Assembly: GCA_031276175.1 (NCBI GenBank)
Contig: JAISNP010000109.1
Coordinates: 20,208 to 84,207, forward strand
Reading direction: 5' to 3'
Length of the DNA: 64,000 nt
From: Tannerella sp.
Lineage (GTDB): Bacteria > Bacteroidota > Bacteroidia > Bacteroidales > Tannerellaceae
Shown: piece after piece, positions 10,749 to 19,786 of the stretch
Layout of the letters: every line of letters begins with the position of its first letter
Numbering within the stretch: position 1 is the first letter of the stretch
The notes under the pieces: generated by a model
What the model was told of the DNA's origin: nothing
Seen by the model: only the letters and a program-made list of their open reading frames with translations
The model's database searches: none
Position numbers and translations under genes: made by a program

Positions 10749-12065
10749 ATGGGAAAGTACAGGCGGTATAAGAACAAAATGGAGATGTTTCTCTCCAGCG
10801 AAAGAGGGAAACGTGTGCTGAACTTCTGTTACAGTTGGGGAGCATCCATTGTCGTGATCGGGGCAATGTTTAAGATTGTGCACTTGCCGTATGCAAATCA
10901 GATTCTATGCATATCCCTGATTTGCGAGGCAGTGGTATTCTTTATTTCGGCATTTGAACGGCCGGCGAGCGAATACAATTGGGAAGAAGTATTCCCCGTC
11001 CTCAAGTCTAAAAATCCGCTGGATCGTCCGGACTTCGGCAAAGAAGGCGCTACGTCCGGCGGCGGAGTGATAGTCGGAGGCATGGTAGCCGGCGGCGGCA
11101 TTGTCGGAGGCGACGCTGTCGAAGGTGGTGTTGTCGGAGGCGGCGCTGTTGGAGGTGGTGTTGTTGGTGGTGGCATTGTCGGGGGCGGTGTTGTCGGCGG
11201 TGGCATTGTCGGTGGTGGCATTGTCGGAGGCGGTGTTATTGGCGGCGGTGTTGTCGGAGGACAAGGTGGCGGCGGAACTGTCATTATCGGTAATATCCCG
11301 CAGGGCGGCGACGCAATAGCAGATGGAACAGTAGCGGGAGGAGCAATATCAGGCGGCGCAGTGGGCGGTGGCACGGTTGTCATCGGCGGCGGAGCAACGC
11401 CGGTACAGCGACCCACGCCCGAACAGACTGCCGACGCAGGACTGAAAACGATGGGACTGAACGTTTCCGAAGAAGACGCGCAAACACTCGCCGCCAGTAT
11501 CAAAAAGCTGGGCGAAGCAGCCGAACAGATTGCCAAAATGGCCGATATGACCGAAGCCACCCAATCGTATGTCGAGCAGATTACGACGGTAGCGCAAAAT
11601 CTGGAACGCTTCAACACCGTGGCGCTTTCGCTGGGCGAAGTGTCGGACTCACTGGTCTCCTCGTGCAAAGCCATATCGGGAACGCAAAACGAAGAAAATC
11701 CCGGAGACATGACACCGGGCTACGTGCAGCAGATGGAATACCTGAACGAAAACCTGTCGGAACTGAACAGGTTCTACGAAACACAACTGAACGGACTGCG
11801 TCCGCAAATGGATACGATTCACCACATCAATGCCGGACTGAGCCGCATCCGCGACATGTACGACAGTTCGGTTGTGGACAGCAGCGCTTTCCGCGTCGAA
11901 AACGAACGCATGGCGCAGTTACTCGGACAGCTCAACCAGGTATACAGCCGCCTGTTGCAAGCCATGACGCTCAACGCAAATCCGGGCGGCATACCTTACC
12001 CGCCACAGCAACCGCCTTATCCGGGCGGATACCACCAGTCGCCATATTCCAATCCGGTGCGGTAG
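10749..12065 (+). CDS. gldL: Type IX secretion inner-membrane motor protein GldL/PorL with Gly-rich repeat insertion
   Basis: N-terminal two-TM segment YSWGASIVVIGAMFKIVHLPYANQIL, position between gldK and gldM; C-terminal coiled-coil region. Confidence 0.9.
   Translation: MGKYRRYKNKMEMFLSSERGKRVLNFCYSWGASIVVIGAMFKIVHLPYANQILCISLICEAVVFFISAFERPASEYNWEEVFPVLKSKNPLDRPDFGKEGATSGGGVIVGGMVAGGGIVGGDAVEGGVVGGGAVGGGVVGGGIVGGGVVGGGIVGGGIVGGGVIGGGVVGGQGGGGTVIIGNIPQGGDAIADGTVAGGAISGGAVGGGTVVIGGGATPVQRPTPEQTADAGLKTMGLNVSEEDAQTLAASIKKLGEAAEQIAKMADMTEATQSYVEQITTVAQNLERFNTVALSLGEVSDSLVSSCKAISGTQNEENPGDMTPGYVQQMEYLNENLSELNRFYETQLNGLRPQMDTIHHINAGLSRIRDMYDSSVVDSSAFRVENERMAQLLGQLNQVYSRLLQAMTLNANPGGIPYPPQQPPYPGGYHQSPYSNPVR
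11055..11400 (+). repeat. About 15-bp coding repeat (GGGxV pentapeptides) inside gldL
   Basis: Translation VGGGAVGGGVVGGGIVGGGVVGGGIVGGGIVGGGVIGGGVVGG. Confidence 0.9.
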
Positions 12066-12101
12066 GGAAACAACATGTCTCAGCAACAAACAGAATAAAA
12101 T

Positions 12102-13667
12102 ATGGCCGGAATATCAAGCAACCCCAATTCGCCCCGTCAGAAAATGATCAACCTGATGTATCTGGTATTTATTGCCATGATGGCGCTCAACGTGTCGTCG
12201 GAAGTACTGGACGGTTTTGAATTGGTGGAAGACAGCCTGCAAAAAACAATTACCCACGCCGCACACCGCAACGAAATCGTGAAGGAGGAACTGGACTTCT
12301 ATTACCGTACCAATCCCGAACGTGTAGGAGAATGGCACAATAAGGGCAGCGAAGTCAAGCGGCAATCCGACGAACTGTACGATTACATTCAGTACCTCAA
12401 GGAACAAATTGTGAAGAAAACGGACGGCAGCGACGGCGACGTGGACAACATCAAGCACAAGGAAGACCTTGAGGCCGCATCGCGCGTCATGCTGGCGCCG
12501 GTCGTGGGCGAAGGCAGGAAGTTGAGGGAAAAGCTCGAATCGTATCGCACCTTCGTGGCGGGAACGGTGGCGGATACGGCAAAGACAGCCGTCATCGAAT
12601 CCGTCCTTAACCTGCGAACCCCGTCGAAAGGCGGCATCACCGCAGCCAATTGGGAGACGGCGCTGTTTGAAAGTATGCCCGTAGCGGCAGCCGTCACGAT
12701 ACTGACCAAACTGCAAAGCGACGTGCGCTACGTCGAAGGCGAGGCGCTGGCCTATATCCTGAGCGGCGTCGACGAAGGCGCCTACCGCGTCAACGACGTC
12801 AAGGCTATGGTCATCCCACAAAGCCAGATTGTCATGCAGGGCATACCCTTCAAAGCGCAGATAGCCCTCGTAGCGATGGACTCGACGCAGCATCCCAGGG
12901 TGTTTGTCAACGGCGCGGAACTGCCCGAATCGGAAAACGGCATGTATACAGGCTCCTCCGCCGGCATTGGCGAGCATAAATTCTCCGGCGAAGTGGTCAT
13001 CAACGGCGCCGACGGCTCGCCCCGCAGCTATCCGTTTGCCGATTCCTACTTCGTGACGGAACAGACGGCAACGATCGCCCCCGTGCTGATGAACGTGCTG
13101 TATGAAAGCATTGACAACGACATCGAGGTCGCCATCCCCGGCGTACCCAGCGGAAGCGTAAGGACAACCATTTCGGCAGGCACGATGAGGCAGAAAAGCG
13201 GCAACGTATGGACAGCCCGTCCACCCTCCGGCGCATCGAAGGTCGACGTCACCCTGTCCGCCGTTTCGGGAGGCCGTTCCATTTCAATGTCCCGTGAATT
13301 TAAAGTACGCCCCCTGCCTCCGGCCACGCCTTTCATTACGTACAAGGATGCCGAAGGCGCCACGCGCAAATTCACGGGCGGTTCCATTGCCAAACGCTAT
13401 CTGGTAGACGCCGGAGGCATCATGGCTGCTATCGACGACGGCATACTCGACGTGCCCTTCACGGTGACAAGTTTCGAACTCGTATTCTACGACTCAATGG
13501 GCAACGCGCTGCCCGAAGTGTCGCAAAGCGCCTCGTTCACCGATCGACAGAAAAACATGATTCGCAATCTGGCGCGCGGCAAACGGTTTTATATCACCAA
13601 CGTCAGGGCAAACGACCCCGGCGGCAAGCAGCAGCGGCTTGCAACCATCGAAGTAATCGTAAACTAA
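12102..13667 (+). CDS. gldM: Type IX secretion motor protein GldM/PorM
   Basis: NSPRQKMINLMYLVFIAMMALNVSSEVLDGF N-terminal TM motif; cluster position. Confidence 0.95.
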   Translation: MAGISSNPNSPRQKMINLMYLVFIAMMALNVSSEVLDGFELVEDSLQKTITHAAHRNEIVKEELDFYYRTNPERVGEWHNKGSEVKRQSDELYDYIQYLKEQIVKKTDGSDGDVDNIKHKEDLEAASRVMLAPVVGEGRKLREKLESYRTFVAGTVADTAKTAVIESVLNLRTPSKGGITAANWETALFESMPVAAAVTILTKLQSDVRYVEGEALAYILSGVDEGAYRVNDVKAMVIPQSQIVMQGIPFKAQIALVAMDSTQHPRVFVNGAELPESENGMYTGSSAGIGEHKFSGEVVINGADGSPRSYPFADSYFVTEQTATIAPVLMNVLYESIDNDIEVAIPGVPSGSVRTTISAGTMRQKSGNVWTARPPSGASKVDVTLSAVSGGRSISMSREFKVRPLPPATPFITYKDAEGATRKFTGGSIAKRYLVDAGGIMAAIDDGILDVPFTVTSFELVFYDSMGNALPEVSQSASFTDRQKNMIRNLARGKRFYITNVRANDPGGKQQRLATIEVIVN

Positions 13668-13688
13668 ATTTCCAAACAAATACAAACT

Positions 13689-14744
13689 ATGAAGCGTATC
13701 TATTTTATACTGGCTCTGGCGATATGCACCCTGACGGCGTCCACGGCGATGCAGGCGCAGGACAACCGCCGCACGCCGCAGGCGCGGAGAGGCGCCGACC
13801 GCAACAGGGAACGAAACGAAGACAAGGCGCCATCCGAACTGACCGCAAGGGCGCAGCAGATGAACGAACTGATGACGCAGGACATAGGACACGCCCGATG
13901 GATGCGTGTAATTTACAGAGACCTGGACCTGCTGAACGAAAAAAACGCCCCGCTGTACTATCCCACTACTCCGGTAAACGGCGTTTCCAACCTCTGCGCA
14001 ACCATCTTCCGCCTCGTGTCCGAAGGCAAACTCCCCGCATACGAATATGTGGACGGATACGAAATATTCGACGAGGCGCATCTGATAGATTTCAAGGAAG
14101 TACTGGATCGTTTCGAAATCATGTACGAAACCGACACCGTCAACAACCGGCAGCATTACGTCGTCAACGAAAGCGACATCCCCTCCCTGGAAGTAAAATC
14201 GCTCTACGCAAAAGAAGCATGGTTCTTCGACCAGAACAACTCGGTCTACGACGTGAAAATCCTCGCCGTATGCCCCTTCATCTACCTGAACCGCGACTTT
14301 GGGGAACAGCGCTCGCCCATGTTCTGGATACGTTACGAAGACCTCCGCCCCTACGTCATGAATACCTATATCATGACCTCGAATATTAACAACGCCAAAA
14401 CGTTTACGATAGACGACTACTTCCGCCTCCGGATGTTCGAAGGCGAAATATTCAAAACGGAAAACCTCCTGAACATCCCTCTCAATGCCTACGTCCCCGA
14501 AGACTCCATCAAGTTCGAACAGGAACGCATCGAAAAGCAACTGGCCGACTTCAAGGAATCGCTGTGGTTCAAGCCGGACACAACCCAGTTGCTTGCCACG
14601 GACAAGAAAGCGAAAAAGGCGAACGCCCGCGCACAAAAAAAGGCGGCTAAAGAAAAAGCGTCCAAACAGACAGACGAAAAACAGTCCAAACAACCCAAAG
14701 CCGAAAAATCGGCGCCCGCGCGCAGCGTCAGACGCGGACGGTAA
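13689..14744 (+). CDS. gldN: Type IX secretion protein GldN/PorN
   Basis: ARWMRVIYRDLDLLNEKNAPLYYP; cluster position; basic low-complexity tail. Confidence 0.92.
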   Translation: MKRIYFILALAICTLTASTAMQAQDNRRTPQARRGADRNRERNEDKAPSELTARAQQMNELMTQDIGHARWMRVIYRDLDLLNEKNAPLYYPTTPVNGVSNLCATIFRLVSEGKLPAYEYVDGYEIFDEAHLIDFKEVLDRFEIMYETDTVNNRQHYVVNESDIPSLEVKSLYAKEAWFFDQNNSVYDVKILAVCPFIYLNRDFGEQRSPMFWIRYEDLRPYVMNTYIMTSNINNAKTFTIDDYFRLRMFEGEIFKTENLLNIPLNAYVPEDSIKFEQERIEKQLADFKESLWFKPDTTQLLATDKKAKKANARAQKKAAKEKASKQTDEKQSKQPKAEKSAPARSVRRGR

Positions 14745-14760
14745 TCGAAAACCGGGAACA

Positions 14761-15723
14761 TTGAGAATCATACGTAATGCAGCGAAAGCGTCGGACCGGA
14801 AATGGGTGGCGACAGTCGGGTTTTTCGACGGCGTACACCGCGGACATCGTTTCCTCATCGACTCAATGTGCGAGCTGGCAGCAAGGAAACGCCTCCACGC
14901 TGCCGTACTCACCTTTCCCGCACATCCGCGCGAAGTGCTGCGGAAAGATTTCGAACCTTCGCTCCTTAACTCATTTGACGAAAAAACGGCGCAACTGGCC
15001 ACGACCGGCATCGACGCCTGCTTTCTCCTCGACTTCACGCCCGAACTGGCCGCTCTGCCGGCGCGCGACTTCATCGCCGGCGTCCTGTCGCAACAATGGC
15101 ATGTCGACACGTTGCTGGTGGGATACGACCATCGCTTCGGGCACAACCGCACCGACGGTTTCGAACAGTACGCGGCGTACGGCCGGGCATGTGGAATGGA
15201 AGTCCTCCGCGCCGGGATCTGCCGCGCCGGCGAAGAAGCCGTCAGCGCCTCCCGCATCCGTCAACTCCTCTCCGAAGGCAACGTAGAAGAAGCCGCGCAA
15301 CTCCTCACCTATCCCTATCCTCTGAAAGGACGCGTCGTACACGGAAGCCGCACGGGGCGCGAACTGGGATTTCCGACCGCCAACATCGAAGCCTCCGACC
15401 GCCGGAAAATCATCCCCGGCGCGGGAGTATACGCCGTCCGCGTATCCCTCTGCGACGGCCGGAGATACAAGGGTATGCTTTCCGTCGGCAACCGTCCCAC
15501 CTTCGGCAGCGAAAAAAACTCCGTCGAGGTACACTTGCTCCACTTTTCGGACACGATTTACGACTGCGAAATCGAAATCGCCTTCATCCGGCGCCTCCGT
15601 GCCAACAGGAAATTCGACACTCCGGCCGCCCTCGCCGCGCAACTCACCGAAGACTGCCGCACGACGGACTTGATATTATCACAACCCATTCTCTCCGGTC
15701 GTGACGGACAGGAGCACGAATAA
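14761..15723 (+). CDS. ribF: Bifunctional riboflavin kinase/FAD synthetase
   Basis: VGFFDGVHRGHRFLI, VGYDHRFGHNRTDGF, GRELGFPTANI, GMLSVGNRPTF. Likely TTG start at 14761. Confidence 0.9.
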   Translation: MRIIRNAAKASDRKWVATVGFFDGVHRGHRFLIDSMCELAARKRLHAAVLTFPAHPREVLRKDFEPSLLNSFDEKTAQLATTGIDACFLLDFTPELAALPARDFIAGVLSQQWHVDTLLVGYDHRFGHNRTDGFEQYAAYGRACGMEVLRAGICRAGEEAVSASRIRQLLSEGNVEEAAQLLTYPYPLKGRVVHGSRTGRELGFPTANIEASDRRKIIPGAGVYAVRVSLCDGRRYKGMLSVGNRPTFGSEKNSVEVHLLHFSDTIYDCEIEIAFIRRLRANRKFDTPAALAAQLTEDCRTTDLILSQPILSGRDGQEHE

Positions 15724-15801
15724 CACATCATACCTGCATATAATGAAACCATCTCGACATATTCATAATTAATAGGTATTTCCGCATATGTGCGAACCGT
15801 A

Positions 15802-15809
15802 TACTTTTG
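15802..15809 (+). promoter_or_regulatory. Candidate Bacteroidetes -7 box (TAnnTTTG) upstream of hmuR
   Basis: TACTTTTG about 48 nt upstream of ATG 15857. Confidence 0.4.
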
Positions 15810-15856
15810 CAGCGACAAACAAGCTTACATCCGTATCCCTGAATGAAAAAATCGGA

Positions 15857-17851
15857 ATGAAGAAATATATCGTACTGACCGCTTTTTTACTGTCTGCCGC
15901 CTGTAATGCCTTTTCGCAGTCTTCCGACGCAAGGGCATCCGCCGACAGCGTCCGCCCGTTGGGGATAGACGAACGCACGCATTTCCTGGACGAAGTAGTC
16001 GTCACCGGCACGCTGACCTCCCGGACGCTGAAGAATACCCCGGTGCTGACGCGCGTCATCCCCGGCGCCGACATCCGCCGGTCGGGAGCCGTCACGGCGC
16101 TGGAGGCGCTGGAGAATTTCGTCCCCGGCGTCCACTTTACGCCCAACCCGATGGGCGACAATATCCAAATCGCGGGATTGGACAACAAGTATATCCTTGT
16201 GCTTGTCGACGGCGAACGTCTGGTGAACGAACGCACGGAAAACGTCAACTTCTCGCGCCTGAACGCTTCCGACATCAAGCGAATCGAAATCATCAACGGC
16301 GCATCGTCCGTACTCTACGGCTCGAACGCCATCGGGGCGGTCATCAACATCATTACGGCCGACGTGGATAAACCGCTGCTCGGGTCGGTGCGCGTGCGCT
16401 ATTCCAAATACAACAGTTTTGTGGCCGATGCCACGTTCGGGTTCCGGATAAAGGGGTTTTCTTCGAAGACCACCCTGTCGGCCAAAAACTCGGACGGATA
16501 TACGGCTCGCTCGCAGCCCGGCGAAGACGGACAAACGACGCAGTACACCATGTATCCGTATTCCGACCTCTCGCTCTCGCGGGTCTTCAAATACGAAACC
16601 ACGCGCCTGACCGCCGAACTGAAAGGCGCGTACTACCGCAACGAACAGTGGTTCCTGCACAAATACCAGACGCGGGTGGACGTGAATCACACGCTGGGCG
16701 CAAAAGTGCGCTACACGCCCCCCTCGGCTGCGCATACGCTCACCCTCTCCGGGAACAGCGACAATTACGGCGGACATCAGGTATACAAGATGCGCCGCGA
16801 TTCGTCGGTCTACGTGAACGGCTCGCGCTACACGGCCTTCCGACTGATCGACGCATGGGACGTCACGGACAAAATACAACTCGTGAGCGGCGCGGAAATG
16901 AATCTCGAACATACTTTCAGCTATAACCAGTTCGGGTTCGACCCTGCAAAGAGGCGCGCTTCGAACGCCAACGTCTTCGCGCAGGGCGAGTTCAGGACGG
17001 ACAACGGACTGGAAGCCCTGGCAGGAGCGCGGTATACGCACCATTCGCAGTTCGGCGGATACCTTTCTCCCAAAATCTCGCTGATGTACCGCACGGGCGG
17101 ATTCCGTTTCCGCGGAAATATCAGCAACGGATACAAGGCGCCTACGCTGAAGGAACTCTACATGAACTTCCCGCACAAAATCGGCGAAGACATCCCCTTC
17201 TGGATTATCGGCAACGACGCCCTCGTGCCCGAAGAATCGTGGTACAGGGCTGTTTCGGTCGAATACATCGCGCCCGGAATCAACGCCTCGGTGACGGCGC
17301 ACGACAACTCCATCAGGAATAAAATCAACACAACGCAGTTTTGGGACGAAGCGCTGAGCCGCACGGAGATGAAATACGAAAACGTGGAAGACGCGCGCAT
17401 CACGGGCGTCGACTGCGCGCTGCAATGGGATTTCCTGAAGCGCTTCCACCTCAGAAGCGGATATTCGTTTGCCCACGCCGTCGACGTGGCTACCGGCCGC
17501 CAACTGTCGGGCAACAGCAAGCATACGGCAACGCTAAGCCTGATGTTCGGCAACGCGCGCCTCCCCTTCCTCCCGTCTTCCGACAGCCCCTACACCCTCT
17601 CGCTGCTTGCGCGATTCATGTCGCCGCGGAATTTTTATTCCGTCGATTTGATTACGGGAGAGGTCAACGACGATTCGACCGGCAGCTATTTCATCTCCAA
17701 CTTCGTGTATTCGCAGCAGTTTGCCTTGCACAAAGATTTAAAGGCCGAATTTCAGTTCGGCATCAACAACCTGTTCAACCACGTCAACCGCGATTTCCTT
17801 TCCAACAATCCCGGAAGGATATTTTTCGTCGCTTCGGGAATAAGATTTTAA
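15857..17851 (+). CDS. hmuR: TonB-dependent heme/hemoglobin receptor HmuR-like
   Basis: Plug domain (VVVTGTLTSRTLKNTPVLTRVIPGADIRRSG), barrel, C-terminal GIRF; genomic context with HmuY-like and CobN-like HmuS. Confidence 0.85.
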   Translation: MKKYIVLTAFLLSAACNAFSQSSDARASADSVRPLGIDERTHFLDEVVVTGTLTSRTLKNTPVLTRVIPGADIRRSGAVTALEALENFVPGVHFTPNPMGDNIQIAGLDNKYILVLVDGERLVNERTENVNFSRLNASDIKRIEIINGASSVLYGSNAIGAVINIITADVDKPLLGSVRVRYSKYNSFVADATFGFRIKGFSSKTTLSAKNSDGYTARSQPGEDGQTTQYTMYPYSDLSLSRVFKYETTRLTAELKGAYYRNEQWFLHKYQTRVDVNHTLGAKVRYTPPSAAHTLTLSGNSDNYGGHQVYKMRRDSSVYVNGSRYTAFRLIDAWDVTDKIQLVSGAEMNLEHTFSYNQFGFDPAKRRASNANVFAQGEFRTDNGLEALAGARYTHHSQFGGYLSPKISLMYRTGGFRFRGNISNGYKAPTLKELYMNFPHKIGEDIPFWIIGNDALVPEESWYRAVSVEYIAPGINASVTAHDNSIRNKINTTQFWDEALSRTEMKYENVEDARITGVDCALQWDFLKRFHLRSGYSFAHAVDVATGRQLSGNSKHTATLSLMFGNARLPFLPSSDSPYTLSLLARFMSPRNFYSVDLITGEVNDDSTGSYFISNFVYSQQFALHKDLKAEFQFGINNLFNHVNRDFLSNNPGRIFFVASGIRF

Positions 17852-17854
17852 CCT

Positions 17855-18553
17855 ATGAAACATTTATCACCCATATTAAAAGGATTGAAGCGCGCCGCGC
17901 TCGTCGTCGCCGTACTGACGGGGATGGCGGCGTGCCGTATCGACCGCCTTTGGGACAAAGACTTCATGTTCGAAACGGTCGAGCCGCAGGACGGCATGTT
18001 CGTCTACGATTGCAGCAGTTACACCGAGTGGCATTTCTTCTCGTTTGCCGAAGGCGGCGTGATCGGGAAGTGCGACGCCGGCGACGACGCAGCCTGTGAC
18101 ACGTGGCGGAAACGGACGGACTGGGATTTGGCCTTCCACCGCCAGAACGTAAAGACCAACAGCGGCGCGTCGGGAGCAGGGCAGGGGGGGATACTGAAAT
18201 ACGGGCAGGCCGTCTTCGATTTCGACGCCGTGACCGAAGCCCCGGAAGAGGGCTACATGACCGATACGCCCGACTCCATCGTCTACGACATGAGCCGGAT
18301 GACCGTCGGCGACATCGGATACATCCGCACCGGGCTGGCGCAGCCCGTCAAAGACTGGGCGACGCTGACGGACATGATGAACAGCGTATGGACGTACCTG
18401 CAGGCCGTCTTCGTCGTCAGAACCGCCGACGGTAAGTACGCCCGTATTTATCTCCGTAACTTTAAGAACGACATCGGCGTGTCCGGCACCATCACCATGC
18501 AGTACGTCTATCAGGCCGACGGCACAATCAATCTCGATATAAAACAAAACTGA
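17855..18553 (+). CDS. hmuY: HmuY family heme-binding lipoprotein
   Basis: Lipobox-like LTGMAAC; TEWHFFSFAEGGVIG, WRKRTDWDLAFHRQNVKTNSGASGAGQGG. Confidence 0.85.
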   Translation: MKHLSPILKGLKRAALVVAVLTGMAACRIDRLWDKDFMFETVEPQDGMFVYDCSSYTEWHFFSFAEGGVIGKCDAGDDAACDTWRKRTDWDLAFHRQNVKTNSGASGAGQGGILKYGQAVFDFDAVTEAPEEGYMTDTPDSIVYDMSRMTVGDIGYIRTGLAQPVKDWATLTDMMNSVWTYLQAVFVVRTADGKYARIYLRNFKNDIGVSGTITMQYVYQADGTINLDIKQN

Positions 18554-18592
18554 TACAGACACATTATTTACTAATCCTTTAATTCTTATTTT

Positions 18593-19507
18593 ATGAACAA
18601 AAAAATTACCTTTTCACTACTCGGCATACTTCTCGTTGCAAGTATGTCGGCTCAGGTCAAAACCTGTCACCTGAACATCAGCGGCGGAAACTACAAAGGC
18701 GCTCCGGTTCCGGACTACACGCGCTGGTACTACTTCTCCTTCGCACAGGGCGACACCATCGGCTCGAGCGCGGCCGTACTCACCGACGTCGGCTCCTCAC
18801 GGGCAGGCGCCGAAGTAATCGACGAAGCCTGGAAGGCGCGCACCGACTGGGACATCGCCTTCCACGCCTGCGACATCCGTACCAACGGCGGCGACGCAGG
18901 CAGCGGACAGGCCGGGGCGCTGCTTGTCGCAGACACGTCGAGCGCCGCGCCCCTCGCCGACGTCTTCGCCGCCCTCCACGAAGCGCCCGCCGCACAATAT
19001 GCGCCGGACGAACTCCTGACCGGGACGTTTATCTTCGGAATGGAATTCATGCCGCCCCTGCGCGCCACGCAACTCCTTGCCTCGGCTGCCGCCCACGGAT
19101 GGGCAACCGTCGGCATGGAAGGAAGCGCCGAAAGTCCGAGGATCATCGTATTCAAAACAGCCGGCGGCGAGTACGTCAAGGTACATCTGAAAAAATTTGT
19201 CGACGCCGACGGCAACCCCGGTTTCATCGAATTCGACTACGCCTCCATTCCCCCCGCAGAAGGCATGGGGATTGAAACGCCCCCCGCAGCAGCCGCCACC
19301 GTATATTCCGCCGACGGCGCGCTGTATGTCGACGCCGCCGGACGGACGGACGTGTATGTGTACACCGTTTCCGGTGCCCTTGCCGCACATGTGCGCGTAC
19401 AGGCCGGGCGGACGCCCATACCCGTGCAAGCCCCGACGGAAGGCGTGTATATCGTAAAAACCGTTTCAGACGGCGCGGTATCCACGCAGAAAGTAGTTTT
19501 GAAATAA
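18593..19507 (+). CDS. Second HmuY-like protein with T9SS-type C-terminal sorting domain
   Basis: TRWYYFSFAQGDTIG, WKARTDWDIAFHACDIRTNGGDAGSGQAG as in HmuY; C-terminus VYTVSGALAAHVRV...GVYIVKTVSDGAVSTQKVVLK resembles a Por secretion tail. Confidence 0.75.
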   Translation: MNKKITFSLLGILLVASMSAQVKTCHLNISGGNYKGAPVPDYTRWYYFSFAQGDTIGSSAAVLTDVGSSRAGAEVIDEAWKARTDWDIAFHACDIRTNGGDAGSGQAGALLVADTSSAAPLADVFAALHEAPAAQYAPDELLTGTFIFGMEFMPPLRATQLLASAAAHGWATVGMEGSAESPRIIVFKTAGGEYVKVHLKKFVDADGNPGFIEFDYASIPPAEGMGIETPPAAAATVYSADGALYVDAAGRTDVYVYTVSGALAAHVRVQAGRTPIPVQAPTEGVYIVKTVSDGAVSTQKVVLK

Positions 19508-19558
19508 AACGCGCCCTGCCGGTCGCAACCCGGCAACGTCGAAAAGCAAGTATTTATT

Positions 19559-19648
19559 GAAACACGGAAGCCCCGTGTACGCAAAGGGTGATTCGCCGAA
19601 GCGAATCGTCAAGCCAAACCCTCCGTATACGCACTGCTTCCGTGTTTC
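19559..19648. other. Long imperfect inverted repeat / structured RNA candidate inside the hmu operon
   Basis: GAAACACGGAAGC ... GCTTCCGTGTTTC (13-bp perfect arms) enclosing GATTCGC-CGAA-GCGAATC. Confidence 0.75.
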
Positions 19649-19657
19649 GCGCATTAT

Positions 19658-19720
19658 CCGGAAACCTTTCGGGAACTCCCGGAAAACTCCGGGGAGTTCC
19701 CGAAAAGCGTCCGGCAAGGC
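19658..19720. repeat. 21-bp periodic intergenic array (3 units)
   Basis: ccggaaacctttcgggaactc / ccggaaaactccggggagttc / ccgaaaagcgtccggcaaggc; GGGAACTCCC...GGGAGTTCCC inverted arms. Confidence 0.65.
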
Positions 19721-19786
19721 AAAAGAGGCCTCTTTTTAATCCTCGTCATCTTATAATAATCACGAAAGAACGAATCACAGGAGAAT

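Noticed and set aside
13494-15257. 587-aa minus-strand ORF
   Set aside because: Antisense to gldM, gldN and ribF, which are well supported.
16399-16602. Small antisense ORFs inside hmuR and other CDSs
   Set aside because: Overlap strongly supported genes and show no independent coding evidence.
18184-18190. G7 run in hmuY as a phase-variation tract
   Set aside because: Short, and encodes Gly-Gly within a conserved GxGQGG motif, so composition explains it.
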